Of a stretch of DNA of 64,000 nucleotides, positions 1-8,299 are shown piece after piece (positions within the stretch are counted from its first letter, which is position 1; the number at the start of each line of letters is the position of its first letter). Source of the stretch: Pseudomonas oryzihabitans (GTDB lineage: Bacteria > Pseudomonadota > Gammaproteobacteria > Pseudomonadales > Pseudomonadaceae); contig NZ_CP013987.1 of assembly GCF_001518815.1 (NCBI RefSeq), positions 4,424,501-4,488,500 on the forward strand, written 5' to 3'. A program made the position numbers and the translations under genes. The notes beneath the pieces were generated by a model. That model did no database searches, was not told the DNA's origin, and saw only the letters and a list, made by a program, of their open reading frames with translations.

Positions 1-1367
1 CCACCGGCACCCGCACGCCCGAGGTGCTGGCGGCCCTGGATCGAGTGCACCGCGCCGCGGTCGCCGAGCTCGACGGCGAGCGCCTGTGGAGCGGCTCCAT
101 GCCCTGCGCGCTGCCGGCCGAGGACGAGATCCCCATCGCCGATTACGGCAGCTCCAACATCGGTCGACTCAAGCACGTCTACCGCCGCGGCCTGGCCCTG
201 CGCTACAGCCGCACCATGCAGTGCATCGCCGGCATCCACTACAACTTCTCGCTACCGGAACCGGCGTGGGAACTCCTGCGTCAGCACGAAGGCGATTCCA
301 GCGACGCCCGTGACCATCAGTCGGCGCGCTACATCGCCCTGATCCGCAACTTCCGGCGCTACAGCTGGCTGCTCATGTACCTGTTCGGCGCTTCGCCAGC
401 GCTGGACGTGGGCTTCCTGCGCGGCCGGCCGCACCAGTTGCAGACCCTCGACGAGCGGACCCTGTATTTGCCCTATGCCACCAGCCTGCGCATGAGCGAT
501 CTGGGCTACCAGAGCAACGCCCAGGCCAGCCTGACGCCGGACTACAACGACCTGACCACCTACACCGAGAGCCTGAGACGCGCGGTGGGCACGCCCTACC
601 CGCCCTATGCGGAGATCGGTACCCACCAGAACGGCGAGTGGGTGCAGCTCAACACCAACATCCTGCAGATCGAGAACGAGTACTACGCCACCATCCGCCC
701 GAAGCGCGTCACTCGCAGCGGCGAGCGGCCGGTGCAGGCGCTGATGGCCCGTGGCGTGCAGTACATCGAGGTGCGCTGCCTGGACATCGATCCCTTCCTG
801 CCACTGGGCATCGACACCACCGCTGCGCTGTTCCTCGACGCCTTCCTGCTCTATTGCGCCCTGGAAGGCAGCCCGCCGCTCAACGGCGAGTGCCGCGAAT
901 GCACCGACAACTTCGCCAGCGTGGTGCGTGAAGGCCGCAAGCCCGGCCTGCGCCTGCAACGCCATGGCGCTTCGGTGACCATGATCGACTGGGCGGCGGA
1001 GATGCTCGACCAGATCGAACGCTGCGCCGAGACCCTGGATGCCAGCCTGGGTGGCGATGCCCATCGCCAGGCGGTGGCAGTGCAGCGGCAGAAGCTGGCC
1101 GATGTCCGCCTCACCCCCTCGGCGCGGGTGCTGCAGGAACTGCGTGAGCGCGGCGAAAGCTTTGCCGACTTCGGCCTGCGCCAGAGCGAGGCCCATGCGG
1201 CCTATTTCGCCAGCCACCCGCTGAGCGAAGGCGAGCAGGCCTGCTATGCCCAGATGGCACGCCAGTCGCTGGACGAGCAGGCGGAGATCGAGGCGGCGCC
1301 CCAGGGGGATTTCGATACCTTCGTGGCGGCCTATCAGGCCAGCATTCTGGCGACGATCGGGGTGTAG
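1..1367 (+). CDS. gshA: Glutamate-cysteine ligase, 5' end outside window
   Basis: Catalyses ATP-dependent joining of glutamate and cysteine, the first step of glutathione synthesis in the cytoplasm. The reading frame is open from base 3, where it already reads TGTRTPEVL, so the true start lies upstream of the window. About 455 residues are present of a family usually near 520-530. Recognisable family blocks are [10 protein letters not shown], the [18 protein letters not shown] segment and [10 protein letters not shown] near the visible N-terminus, and a central [14 protein letters not shown] stretch typical of the gamma-proteobacterial GshA type. The gene ends at TAG (1365-1367) and is followed by a repeat-rich gap, with convergent argA beyond it. 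The identity is clear; only the N-terminus is missing. Confidence 0.95.
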   Translation, partial: TGTRTPEVLAALDRVHRAAVAELDGERLWSGSMPCALPAEDEIPIADYGSSNIGRLKHVYRRGLALRYSRTMQCIAGIHYNFSLPEPAWELLRQHEGDSSDARDHQSARYIALIRNFRRYSWLLMYLFGASPALDVGFLRGRPHQLQTLDERTLYLPYATSLRMSDLGYQSNAQASLTPDYNDLTTYTESLRRAVGTPYPPYAEIGTHQNGEWVQLNTNILQIENEYYATIRPKRVTRSGERPVQALMARGVQYIEVRCLDIDPFLPLGIDTTAALFLDAFLLYCALEGSPPLNGECRECTDNFASVVREGRKPGLRLQRHGASVTMIDWAAEMLDQIERCAETLDASLGGDAHRQAVAVQRQKLADVRLTPSARVLQELRERGESFADFGLRQSEAHAAYFASHPLSEGEQACYAQMARQSLDEQAEIEAAPQGDFDTFVAAYQASILATIGV

Positions 1368-1371
1368 GGTG

Positions 1372-1413
1372 GCGTAGGTTGGGTTGAGACGGCTTCATCG
1401 TCGAAGCCCAACG
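1372..1413 (+). repeat. Hairpin repeat, left bracket copy
   Basis: The element reads GCGTAGGTTGGGTTGAG at its left and CGAAGCCCAACGC at its right, and folds through TTGGG/CCCAA arms. It lies just after the gshA stop. A related copy in the opposite orientation is at 2101-2135, so the two bracket the gap as inverted repeats. Similar GTAGGTTGGGCTGAG elements are common intergenic repeats in proteobacteria (general knowledge). Confidence 0.6.
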
Positions 1414-1645
1414 CTTTGGGTTATTGGTGCGCTAGCCGGTTACCGAGTTTTGCTGGCACTTCTTGTTTCGCTCCCCCGAGCGACTCACTTTTGCCAGTCG
1501 CGGCAAAAGTAAGCAAAAACGCTTGCCCCGGACATCCGGCCCTGCGCTTCGCTCCGGGTGACTCGCGTTGCTCGCCCTTCGGGCCAGCCTGCGGCTGTTA
1601 CTTCGCTGCGCTACGTTGCGCTCACGCCAGCGCCGTTCCGGGGTC

Positions 1646-1678
1646 GGCCTACACGGGCCATCATGGTCCGTGTAGGCC
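1646..1678. repeat. 33-base near-perfect palindrome
   Basis: The arms GGCCTACACGG (1646-1656) and CCGTGTAGGCC (1668-1678) pair perfectly. The interior CCAT-C-ATGG is itself self-complementary, with one G/T position (1657/1667). As RNA or single-stranded DNA this would extrude into a very stable hairpin with almost no loop. There is no T-tract, so it is not a standard terminator. Confidence 0.75.
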
Positions 1679-1780
1679 TCTCGCCGCATCCCTGCGGCTC
1701 AACCCCTCCAGGACACTGGCGTTCGCCCTTCTGAACGGGGCGATTCGCCAGCCTGGAAATTCTGGTTGTAAAGCCGTGAA

Positions 1781-1832
1781 TAGCCCGTAGCCCGTAGCCC
1801 GTAGCCCGTAGCCCGTAGCCCGTAGCCCGTAG
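1781..1832 (+). repeat. Heptamer tandem repeat, TAGCCCG x 7.4
   Basis: Seven exact head-to-tail copies of the 7-base unit TAGCCCG run from 1781 to 1829, followed by a partial TAG. The unit is not a multiple of three and no gene covers it. Exact tandem copies of this kind usually vary in number by replication slippage, so this is a candidate strain-variable locus. Confidence 0.9.
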
Positions 1833-1833
1833 C

Positions 1834-1907
1834 GTGGACAACGGCTAAGCCTTGTCCACTGATAGCAGCGGTGCCCCACCAGTGGAAAACGCTGCGCGGT
1901 TTTCCAC
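1834..1907. repeat. Two adjacent palindromes: GTGGACAA and GTGGAAAAC modules
   Basis: GTGGACAA (1834-1841) pairs with TTGTCCAC (1852-1859). GTGGAAAAC (1882-1890) pairs with GTTTTCCAC (1899-1907) around a GCTGCGCG loop and is followed by GCTACG. The second palindrome matches the module repeated in the arrays at about 37.4 kb and 56.8 kb, so this is a solo member of that family. Confidence 0.7.
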
Positions 1908-2021
1908 GCTACGTCTCCAGACGCCAGCGGACGAATCGATGGTTGATGAGGGCGCCTTCCGATATCGATGCAGGAAGTGCCAGCTGCGCCTTGGAGCGGT
2001 TTCAGTTCGGACTGGAGCTAG

Positions 2022-2082
2022 CGCGGCCATGGGCCGTTCCTACAGGTGTGCCTAGAATGTGTAGGAGCGGCCCATGGCCGCG
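2022..2082. repeat. REP-like inverted pair
   Basis: The left arm 2022-2044 (CGCGGCCATGGGCCG then TTCCTACA) and the right arm 2060-2082 (TGTAGGAGCGG then CCCATGGCCGCG) are reverse complements over 23 bases with one mismatch, separated by 15 bases. GTAGGAGCGGCCCATGGCCGCG-type sequences are abundant REP elements of Pseudomonas. A related copy lies at 37814-37896. Confidence 0.8.
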
Positions 2083-2100
2083 ATGACGAGCGGCTTGGTA

Positions 2101-2135
2101 GCGTTGGGCTTCGCTCCGCTCAGCCCAACCTACGC
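2101..2135 (-). repeat. Hairpin repeat, right bracket copy
   Basis: Its reverse complement begins GCGTAGGTTGGGCTGAG and ends GAAGCCCAACGC, matching the element at 1372-1413 in inverted orientation. It lies 10 bases past the argA stop and has 7-bp TTGGGCT/AGCCCAA arms, so it may help end argA transcripts. Confidence 0.6.
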
Positions 2136-2145
2136 TCACGTTCGC

Positions 2146-3444
2146 CTACAGGCTCTTCTCGAAGATCTTCGAATTGCGCTGGAAGTTGTACAGCGACGCC
2201 CGCGCGGCGGGCAGCCGCTCCACGCCGCTCGGCTCGAAGCCGCGTTCGCGGAACCAGTGGGCGGTCTTGGTGGTGAGCACGAACAGGGTGCCGAGGCCAC
2301 GCTCGCGGGCGCGCTGTTCGATGCGCGCCAGCAGGGCGTCGCCACGGCCGCCGTGGCGGTAGTCGGGATTCACCGCCAGGCAGGCCAGCTCACCCGCGGC
2401 TGATTCGGCGATGGGATAGAGCGCTGCGCAGGCGATGATCAGGCCTTCGCGTTCGACGATGCTGAATTGCTCGATCTCGCGCTCCAGCACCTCGCGGGAG
2501 CGGCGGACCAGGATGCCCTGCTCTTCCAGCGGACGAATCAACTCCATCAGGCCGCCGACGTCGGCGATAGTCGCCTCGCGCAGGGTCTCGAAGGGTTCCT
2601 GAGCCACCAGGGTGCCGCTACCAGCGCGGGTGAAGAGCTCAGTGAGCAGCGCGCCATCCTCGGCGTAGCCGACGATGTGGCAGCGCCGCACGCCACCACG
2701 GGTGGCCTGGGCGGCGGCGTCGAGCAATTCGGCCTGGTAGGAGCTGCCCAGGCGCGCCAGATGGGTGGGGATCTGCTGCGGACCGATCTCGCGGATCAGG
2801 GCGCCATGCTCGTCCAGCAGGCCCGGTTCGGCGCCGTAGAGCACCAGCTTGTCGGCGCCCAGGTCGATGGCGGCGCGCATGGCCACGTCTTCGCAGGCCA
2901 GGTTGAAGGTCTCGCCGGTGGGGGAATAGCCCAGGGGCGAAAGCAGCACGATGGTGCGCTCGTCGAGCAGGCGACCGATACCACGCCGGTCGATGCGGCG
3001 GACTTCACCGGTGTGGTGGAAGTCGACGCCGTCCTGCACTCCTACCGGCCGCGCGGTGACCAGGTTGCCGCTGGCCACCCGCAGGCGCGAGCCCTGCATG
3101 GGCGAGGCGGCCATGTCCATGGACAGCCGTGCCTCTATGGCGCTGCGCAGGCTGCCGACCGCGTCGATCACCGCTTCCAGGGTCGGGCCATCGGTGATGC
3201 GCAGGTCGTTGTAGAAGCGCGGTTCGATGCCACGGGCGGCCAGGCGCGATTCGATCTGCGGGCGCGATCCATGCACCAGCACCAGGCGTACACCCAGGCT
3301 GTGCAGCAGGACCAGGTCGTGGACGATGTTGCCGAAGTTGGGATGGGCGACGCCGTCACCGGGCAGCATGACGACGAAGGTGGCGTCGCGGTGGGCGTTG
3401 ATATAGGGCGAGGCGTGGCGGAGCCAGTTGACGTATTCGTGCAT
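2146..3444 (-). CDS. argA: N-acetylglutamate synthase
   Basis: Makes N-acetyl-L-glutamate from glutamate and acetyl-CoA, the first committed step of arginine synthesis, and is normally feedback-inhibited by arginine. The protein has 432 residues, the usual length for the two-domain bacterial ArgA. An N-terminal amino-acid-kinase-like domain covers about residues 10-280 (LVLVHGSRPQIESRL near 55, LLSPLGYSPTGETFN near 170). A C-terminal GNAT acetyltransferase domain follows, with the acetyl-CoA loop YRHGGRGDALL near residue 365. The ATG at 3444 is preceded by AAGGG. It lies 163 bases downstream of argE on the same strand, so the two arginine genes may be co-transcribed. Confidence 0.96.
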   Translation of the reverse strand: MHEYVNWLRHASPYINAHRDATFVVMLPGDGVAHPNFGNIVHDLVLLHSLGVRLVLVHGSRPQIESRLAARGIEPRFYNDLRITDGPTLEAVIDAVGSLRSAIEARLSMDMAASPMQGSRLRVASGNLVTARPVGVQDGVDFHHTGEVRRIDRRGIGRLLDERTIVLLSPLGYSPTGETFNLACEDVAMRAAIDLGADKLVLYGAEPGLLDEHGALIREIGPQQIPTHLARLGSSYQAELLDAAAQATRGGVRRCHIVGYAEDGALLTELFTRAGSGTLVAQEPFETLREATIADVGGLMELIRPLEEQGILVRRSREVLEREIEQFSIVEREGLIIACAALYPIAESAAGELACLAVNPDYRHGGRGDALLARIEQRARERGLGTLFVLTTKTAHWFRERGFEPSGVERLPAARASLYNFQRNSKIFEKSL

Positions 3445-3607
3445 CGAGACGAAGACCCTTGGTGGATAGGCGTGAGGGTGAACGAGGGCAGGCAGGGCGT
3501 TCAGCGTCGTCGCAGCACGGAGGTTCCTCGACAGGGAGCGGATGGGCAGGCAGGGTCAGTAGACCGCCTGGAGTTTACAAAAAGTCACGTTGGGCGCGCG
3601 GGTCTGT

Positions 3608-4768
3608 TCATCGGACAGCCGCCGCCTCGCCCAGGCAGTAGTGGCCGATCAGTTGCTGCAGCAGCTTGACGGTAGGCGCGATCCGCGCCAGCGCCAGATG
3701 CTCCTCGGGCTGGTGCGCGCAACTGATGTCGCCGGGGCCGAGCACCAGCACCTCCTGGGTGATCGCCTGTAGATAGGGCGCCTCGGTGGCGAAGGCCACG
3801 GCGTCGGCGGTATGGCCGGTGAGGCGCTCGGCCAGGCGCACCAGCTCGGCCTCGGCCGGCTGCTCGAAGGGTGGCACGGCGGGAAACAGCGGCTGGTAGT
3901 CGATCCGTACCCCGAAGCGCTCGGCGAGCGGCAGGAGCCGCCCACGGATGGCCTGGCGCAGGGCTTCCGGCTGCATGCCCGGTAGCGGACGCAGGTCGAA
4001 TTCCAGGGCGCACTGGCCGCAGATACGATTAGGGTTGTCACCGCCATGGATGCAGCCGAGGTTGAGGGTCGGCTGGGGCACCAGGAACAGCGGGTTGCGG
4101 TACTCGCGCTGCCACTGGGCGCGCAAGTCGAGCAGCTCGCCCATCACCGCCTGCATGGCGTCCAGGGCGCTGTGGCCCAGTGTCGGATCGGAGGAATGGC
4201 CACTCTGACCCAGGATGTCGATGCGCTCCATGAGAATGCCCTTGTGCAGGCGAATCGGCCGCAGCCCGCTCGGCTCGCCGATCACCGCGGCGCGGCCCAG
4301 CGGGCGTCCGGCCTCGGCCAGCACCCGGGCGCCGTCCATGGAGGATTCCTCATCGCAGGTGGCCAGCACGATCAGCGGCTGGCGCAGTTGGCGCAGATCC
4401 AACTCGCGCACCGCCTCGAGGATCAGCGCGAAGAAGCCCTTCATGTCGCAGCTGCCCAGCCCGTACCAGCGATCGTCGGCTTCGCGCAGGCGCAAGGGAT
4501 CGGCCTGCCAGAGGGCCTCGTCGTAGGGCACGGTGTCGGTATGGCCGGCCAGCACCAGCCCGCCCGGACCGCTGCCCAGGGTGGCTATGAGATTGAACTT
4601 GCCCGGCGCCACCTCCTGGGTCTCGCAGGCGAAGCCCAGGGCACCGAACCAGTCGGCCAGGCGGGCGACCACCCCGGCGTTGGACTGGTCCAGCGCCGGC
4701 TGGGTGCAACTCACCGAACGCTCGGCGATGAGGGTGGCGAACAGAGCTTTCAGCGCGGGCAGAGTCAT
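3608..4768 (-). CDS. argE: Acetylornithine deacetylase
   Basis: Zinc-dependent M20-family amidohydrolase that removes the acetyl group from N-acetylornithine to give ornithine for arginine synthesis. Metal-ligand motifs are visible: GHTDTVPYD, GSCDMKGFFA, the catalytic TCDEESSMDGA, and GEPSG. A longer frame could start at the GTG at 4786. The ATG at 4768 is preferred because an ideal AGGAGG ribosome site lies inside that extension, six bases before it, and the resulting 386-residue MTLPALKALF form matches the usual ArgE length. It is upstream of argA on the same strand. Confidence 0.95.
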   Translation of the reverse strand: MTLPALKALFATLIAERSVSCTQPALDQSNAGVVARLADWFGALGFACETQEVAPGKFNLIATLGSGPGGLVLAGHTDTVPYDEALWQADPLRLREADDRWYGLGSCDMKGFFALILEAVRELDLRQLRQPLIVLATCDEESSMDGARVLAEAGRPLGRAAVIGEPSGLRPIRLHKGILMERIDILGQSGHSSDPTLGHSALDAMQAVMGELLDLRAQWQREYRNPLFLVPQPTLNLGCIHGGDNPNRICGQCALEFDLRPLPGMQPEALRQAIRGRLLPLAERFGVRIDYQPLFPAVPPFEQPAEAELVRLAERLTGHTADAVAFATEAPYLQAITQEVLVLGPGDISCAHQPEEHLALARIAPTVKLLQQLIGHYCLGEAAAVR

Positions 4769-4939
4769 GCGGGGCCTCCTGGTCACGACCCCATCATGGC
4801 GTCATCCGCCCGGCGATGAAACCTTCATGGGCCTTGAACGCGTGGACCGGCTAAACTAGCGGCCACGTTCTCGCCGTCCGTCGTCATGACGCGCTCGGCA
4901 CGGAGCCGGACCGTTCTCTTCCGGCGCCAGGATCCTGCA

Positions 4940-6289
4940 ATGGCCAAAGAAACCGAAATCAAGCTGCGCGCCAGTGCGGCCACCCTCGACGCCCTGCGCG
5001 CTCATCCGCTGCTGAAGAAGCGCTGCAAGGAAGGCTGGCAGCGTCACGAACTCTCCAACTGCTATTACGACACCGACACCCGCGACCTGGCCCATGCCAA
5101 GGTCGCCCTGCGCGTGCGGCGTGATGGCGACCGCTACATCCAGACGCTCAAGAGCCGCGGCCAGAGCCTGGCCGGGCTGTCCGAGCGCAACGAATGGGAA
5201 TGGCCGTTGGCCGATGCCACCCTGGACACCGCGCTGTTCGACGACAGCTGCTGGCCCGCTGAGCTGGCCGACCTGGACCTACGCCGCCTGCAGCCGGTGT
5301 TCGACACCGACTTCGTCCGTGACGCCGCGGAAATCGCCTGGGGCCGGGGCAAGACTCGTACCGTGATCGAGGTGGCCCTGGACCAGGGCGAGGTGCGCGC
5401 GGGCGAACAGCGCGAAGCCATCGCCGAGGTCGAGCTGGAACTGCGTCAGGGCGAACCGGCGACCCTGCTGGAGCTGGCCGAGCAACTGGCCGCCGAGCTG
5501 CCGCTGATGCCCTGCGACATCAGCAAGGCCGAGCGCGGCTATCGCCTGCACGATGCGTCGAGCTACACCCTCTATCTGTCCGCGCCGGAACTGGACGCCG
5601 AGACGCCGCTGGACGAAGCCGTCGCCCGCCTGGGTTGGCACCTGCTGGCCGGCAGTCAACGCCTGGCCGAACAGTATCGCTGGAATGGCCACTGGCGCCT
5701 GCTGGTGGACTGGGTGCACCAGCTGATCGATCTGCGTGCGCTGCTCGGCAGCCTCGGTCAGGCCGCGCCGCGCGCCACCAGTCGCGACCTGCGCCAGGCC
5801 CTCGATGAGCTGCTCGCCGATTGGCGTCCGCTGGCCGTGATCGGTCAGGACGACGAGGAAGCGCGCCGCCAGGCGCCGCAGCGCTTCGCCGCCGAACTGG
5901 AACAGCCACGCTGGGGCCTGTTCTCCCTGCGTGCCGCGCGCTGGCTGCATGAGCGCGCCTGGATCCAGGGTCGTACCGGTCGCGGCGAGCGCCAGGGCGT
6001 GACGCCGCTGGGCCAATGGCTGCCGCGCCTGCTGGCCCAGGAGGCGGCCGAACTGCCGCTGCTGCGCGCCATCACCGAACCCGAGCTGATCCAGCAGCAG
6101 CTGCCGCGCCTGGAGCGGATGCAGGTCTGGCTGCACCTGGCGCGTGGCGCCCTGGACCTGCCCGAGGCCGACCGCCTGTATGGCGAACTGGGCAAGCTGG
6201 CCCCGCTGAGCGCCCATGGCGATCTCGCCGGGGTGGCCGAACAGGCCCGCCTGGTTTACGGACTGGCACCCTGGAAAGCCCTGGCCTGA
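4940..6289 (+). CDS. CYTH-domain inorganic triphosphatase, YgiF-like
   Basis: The N-terminal CYTH domain carries the signature ETEIKL (ExExK) at residues 4-9, which binds divalent metal and triphosphate, plus KVALRVRRDG and QTLKSRG with the basic pocket residues. After about residue 215 an Arg/His-rich, helix-forming region follows, resembling a CHAD domain; CYTH-CHAD is the E. coli YgiF layout (433 residues, inorganic triphosphatase). The protein here has 449 residues. The ATG at 4940 is chosen over an in-frame earlier start at 4886 because the CYTH motif must sit at the extreme N-terminus and an AGGA precedes it. It is divergent from argE. The partner of the CHAD region is unknown. Confidence 0.85.
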   Translation: MAKETEIKLRASAATLDALRAHPLLKKRCKEGWQRHELSNCYYDTDTRDLAHAKVALRVRRDGDRYIQTLKSRGQSLAGLSERNEWEWPLADATLDTALFDDSCWPAELADLDLRRLQPVFDTDFVRDAAEIAWGRGKTRTVIEVALDQGEVRAGEQREAIAEVELELRQGEPATLLELAEQLAAELPLMPCDISKAERGYRLHDASSYTLYLSAPELDAETPLDEAVARLGWHLLAGSQRLAEQYRWNGHWRLLVDWVHQLIDLRALLGSLGQAAPRATSRDLRQALDELLADWRPLAVIGQDDEEARRQAPQRFAAELEQPRWGLFSLRAARWLHERAWIQGRTGRGERQGVTPLGQWLPRLLAQEAAELPLLRAITEPELIQQQLPRLERMQVWLHLARGALDLPEADRLYGELGKLAPLSAHGDLAGVAEQARLVYGLAPWKALA

Positions 6290-6385
6290 GCCGCCGGACG
6301 GCAGGACAGAGGCGCTCCTGCCGTCTACGCTGATGGCACAAGGCCGCGAGCGATTCTGTCGCACAAAGTCGCTATGCTGAAGGAG

Positions 6386-6437
6386 GCGACCGTCCTAGAG
6401 GTTACGGGAGGAAGGTCGCTCCCGGTCAGAGACCGGG
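6386..6437 (+). other. Two-hairpin leader before secretion ATPase gene
   Basis: GCGACC-G-TCCT (6386-6396) pairs with AGGA-A-GGTCGC (6409-6419), a stem of about 10 pairs with one mismatch. It is immediately followed by CCCGGTC (6421-6427) paired with GACCGGG (6431-6437) around a 3-base loop. Neither has a T-tract. They end 36 bases before the ATG at 6474, leaving the AAGGAG site free. A structured 5' leader is possible; I recognise no riboswitch class. Confidence 0.4.
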
Positions 6438-6473
6438 CATCATCCGAGGCGACCACCTTTTCAAGGAGTCCAG

Positions 6474-8255
6474 ATGTCCGCCATAGCCTCCTCTTCCGCT
6501 GATCGTTGGCTCGACCTGGGCGATATCCTGCGTGAGCTGGTCAGCCAGCGGCGGATCGACCAGCAGACCGCCGAACAGTGCCTGCTCCTGCGCCGCGGCT
6601 CGGCCAATCCGCAGCAGCATCCGCTGGAGTTCCTGGCGGCGCAGAGCGTGGACGACCTCAGCCGTCCGGGGCGCAAGCTGGATCTGGACAGCCTGACCCG
6701 CTGGCTGGCCGACTATTCGAAGCAGCCTTTCTACCGCATCGATCCGCTCAAGGTGGACGTGGCCTCGGTCACCCCGCTGATGTCCTATGCCTTCGCCCAG
6801 CGCAACAAGATCCTGGCCGTGGCGGTGAGCCCGGACGAGGTGACGGTGGCCAGCGCCCAGCCCTTCGTGCACAGCTGGGAGAGCAACCTCACCCATGTGC
6901 TGCAGCGGCCGATCAAGCGCGTGGTGGCCAGCCCCGCGGACATCACCCGCTACACCCAGGAATTCTTTCGCCTGGCCCGCTCGGTCACCGGCGCTTCGGC
7001 GGTCGAGCAGAAGAGCAGTGGCGTCGGCAACTTCGAGCAACTGGTCAATCTCGGTGCCGCCGATGGCGAGCCGGATGCCAACGACGCCCACATCGTCAAT
7101 ATCGTCGACTGGCTGTTCCAGTACGCCTTCCAGCAGCGCGCCAGCGATATTCACGTCGAGCCACGGCGCGAGCAGGGGGCGGTGCGCTTTCGCATCGATG
7201 GCGTGCTGCACACCGTCTACCAGTTCCCCGCCCAGGTCACCCTGGCGGTGGTCAGCCGGATCAAGAACCTCGGCCGCATGAACGTCGCCGAGAAGCGCAA
7301 GCCCCAGGATGGCCGGATCAAGACGCGCATGGCCGGCGAGAAGGAAGTGGAGCTGCGGCTGTCGACCATGCCCACCGCCTTCGGCGAAAAGCTGGTGATG
7401 CGGATCTTCGACCCGGACGTGCTGCTCAAGAGCTTCGACCAGCTCGGTTTCTCCGCCGACGACCTGCGCCGCTGGGCCGACATGACCGGGCAACCCAACG
7501 GCATCATCCTGGTCACCGGGCCCACCGGCTCGGGCAAGACCACCACCCTCTACACCACCCTCAAGCAACTGGCCACGCCCGAGGTCAACGTCTGCACCAT
7601 CGAAGACCCCATCGAGATGGTGGAAGACGCCTTCAACCAGATGCAGGTGCAGCCGAACATCGAGGTGACCTTCGCCAGTGGCGTGCGGGCGCTGATGCGG
7701 CAGGACCCGGACATCATCATGATCGGTGAGATCCGCGACCTGGAAACCGCCGAGATGGCCATCCAGGCGGCCCTGACCGGCCACCTGGTGCTCTCCACCC
7801 TGCATACCAACGACGCCCCCAGCTCGGTGAGCCGCCTGATCGAACTGGGCGTGCCCTACTACCTGATCCGGGCCACGGTCCTGGGCGTCATGGCCCAGCG
7901 TCTGGTACGGACCCTGTGCCCGGCCTGCAAGACGCCCATCGAGCTGGACCCGGCCGCCTGGCAGGAGCTGACCAAGCCCTGGAACGCACCGCTGCCCACG
8001 GGGGCCATGCGCCCGGTGGGCTGCCCGGAATGTCGCGACACCGGCTATCGCGGTCGTGCCGGGGTATACGAAATCCTCACCCTCTCCGATAGTCTGCGTG
8101 AACTGGTGACGGCGGATACCGATATCACCGCCCTGCGGCGGCAGGCATTCAAGGAAGGCATGCGCAGTCTGCGGCTGTCCGGCGCGCAAAAGATCGCCGC
8201 CGGCTTGACCACCGTGGAAGAAGTCTTACGCGTCACGCCCCAGAGTGAACGTTAG
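6474..8255 (+). CDS. GspE/PilB-family secretion ATPase
   Basis: Hexameric AAA-type ATPase of the type II secretion/type IV pilus family, 593 residues. The N-terminal MshEN-like region (about 20-180) precedes the N2 domain with DIHVEPR. The core has Walker A GPTGSGKTTTLY near residue 348, the Asp box IEDPIEMV, Walker B-like IMIGEIRDLETAEMA and the His box ALTGHLVLSTLHTNDA. A C-terminal zinc-type CPAC...CPEC motif is present near 480-520. The start is supported by AAGGAG six bases upstream. No pilin, secretin or inner-membrane platform gene is adjacent, so it is an unlinked ATPase; P. aeruginosa has an equivalent stand-alone gene here (recall of PA5210). The machine it powers cannot be told from this window. 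Confidence 0.88.
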   Translation: MSAIASSSADRWLDLGDILRELVSQRRIDQQTAEQCLLLRRGSANPQQHPLEFLAAQSVDDLSRPGRKLDLDSLTRWLADYSKQPFYRIDPLKVDVASVTPLMSYAFAQRNKILAVAVSPDEVTVASAQPFVHSWESNLTHVLQRPIKRVVASPADITRYTQEFFRLARSVTGASAVEQKSSGVGNFEQLVNLGAADGEPDANDAHIVNIVDWLFQYAFQQRASDIHVEPRREQGAVRFRIDGVLHTVYQFPAQVTLAVVSRIKNLGRMNVAEKRKPQDGRIKTRMAGEKEVELRLSTMPTAFGEKLVMRIFDPDVLLKSFDQLGFSADDLRRWADMTGQPNGIILVTGPTGSGKTTTLYTTLKQLATPEVNVCTIEDPIEMVEDAFNQMQVQPNIEVTFASGVRALMRQDPDIIMIGEIRDLETAEMAIQAALTGHLVLSTLHTNDAPSSVSRLIELGVPYYLIRATVLGVMAQRLVRTLCPACKTPIELDPAAWQELTKPWNAPLPTGAMRPVGCPECRDTGYRGRAGVYEILTLSDSLRELVTADTDITALRRQAFKEGMRSLRLSGAQKIAAGLTTVEEVLRVTPQSER

Positions 8256-8299
8256 CGCCTAGCGCCCAGGCCCCGCGAGCGGAACAAGGATAGCCAGCC

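Larger units (their letters stand above)
1372..2135. other. Repeat-rich gap between gshA and argA
   Basis: This gap of about 770 bases between convergent gshA and argA holds no convincing gene. Short open frames on both strands here read as low-complexity Arg/Pro/Ser-rich shadows. It contains several different repeat types: a bracketing pair of inverted 35-42 base elements (1372-1413 and 2101-2135), a 9-bp-stem hairpin (arms 1487-1495 and 1502-1510), a 33-base palindrome, a heptamer tandem array, two adjacent palindromes built on GTGGACAA (1834-1859) and GTGGAAAAC (1882-1907), and a REP-like inverted pair. It probably also serves as the 3' ends of both flanking transcripts. Confidence 0.75.

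Noticed and set aside
1416-1790. 124-residue frame in the gshA-argA gap
   Set aside because: It lies inside repeat DNA with frames on both strands, and has no ribosome site or signal of selection.
6426-8189. Long frame antisense to the GspE/PilB-like ATPase
   Set aside because: The composition (His/Gln/Gly/Val/Ala runs) is typical of reverse-strand shadow frames, and the forward gene has full Walker motifs.
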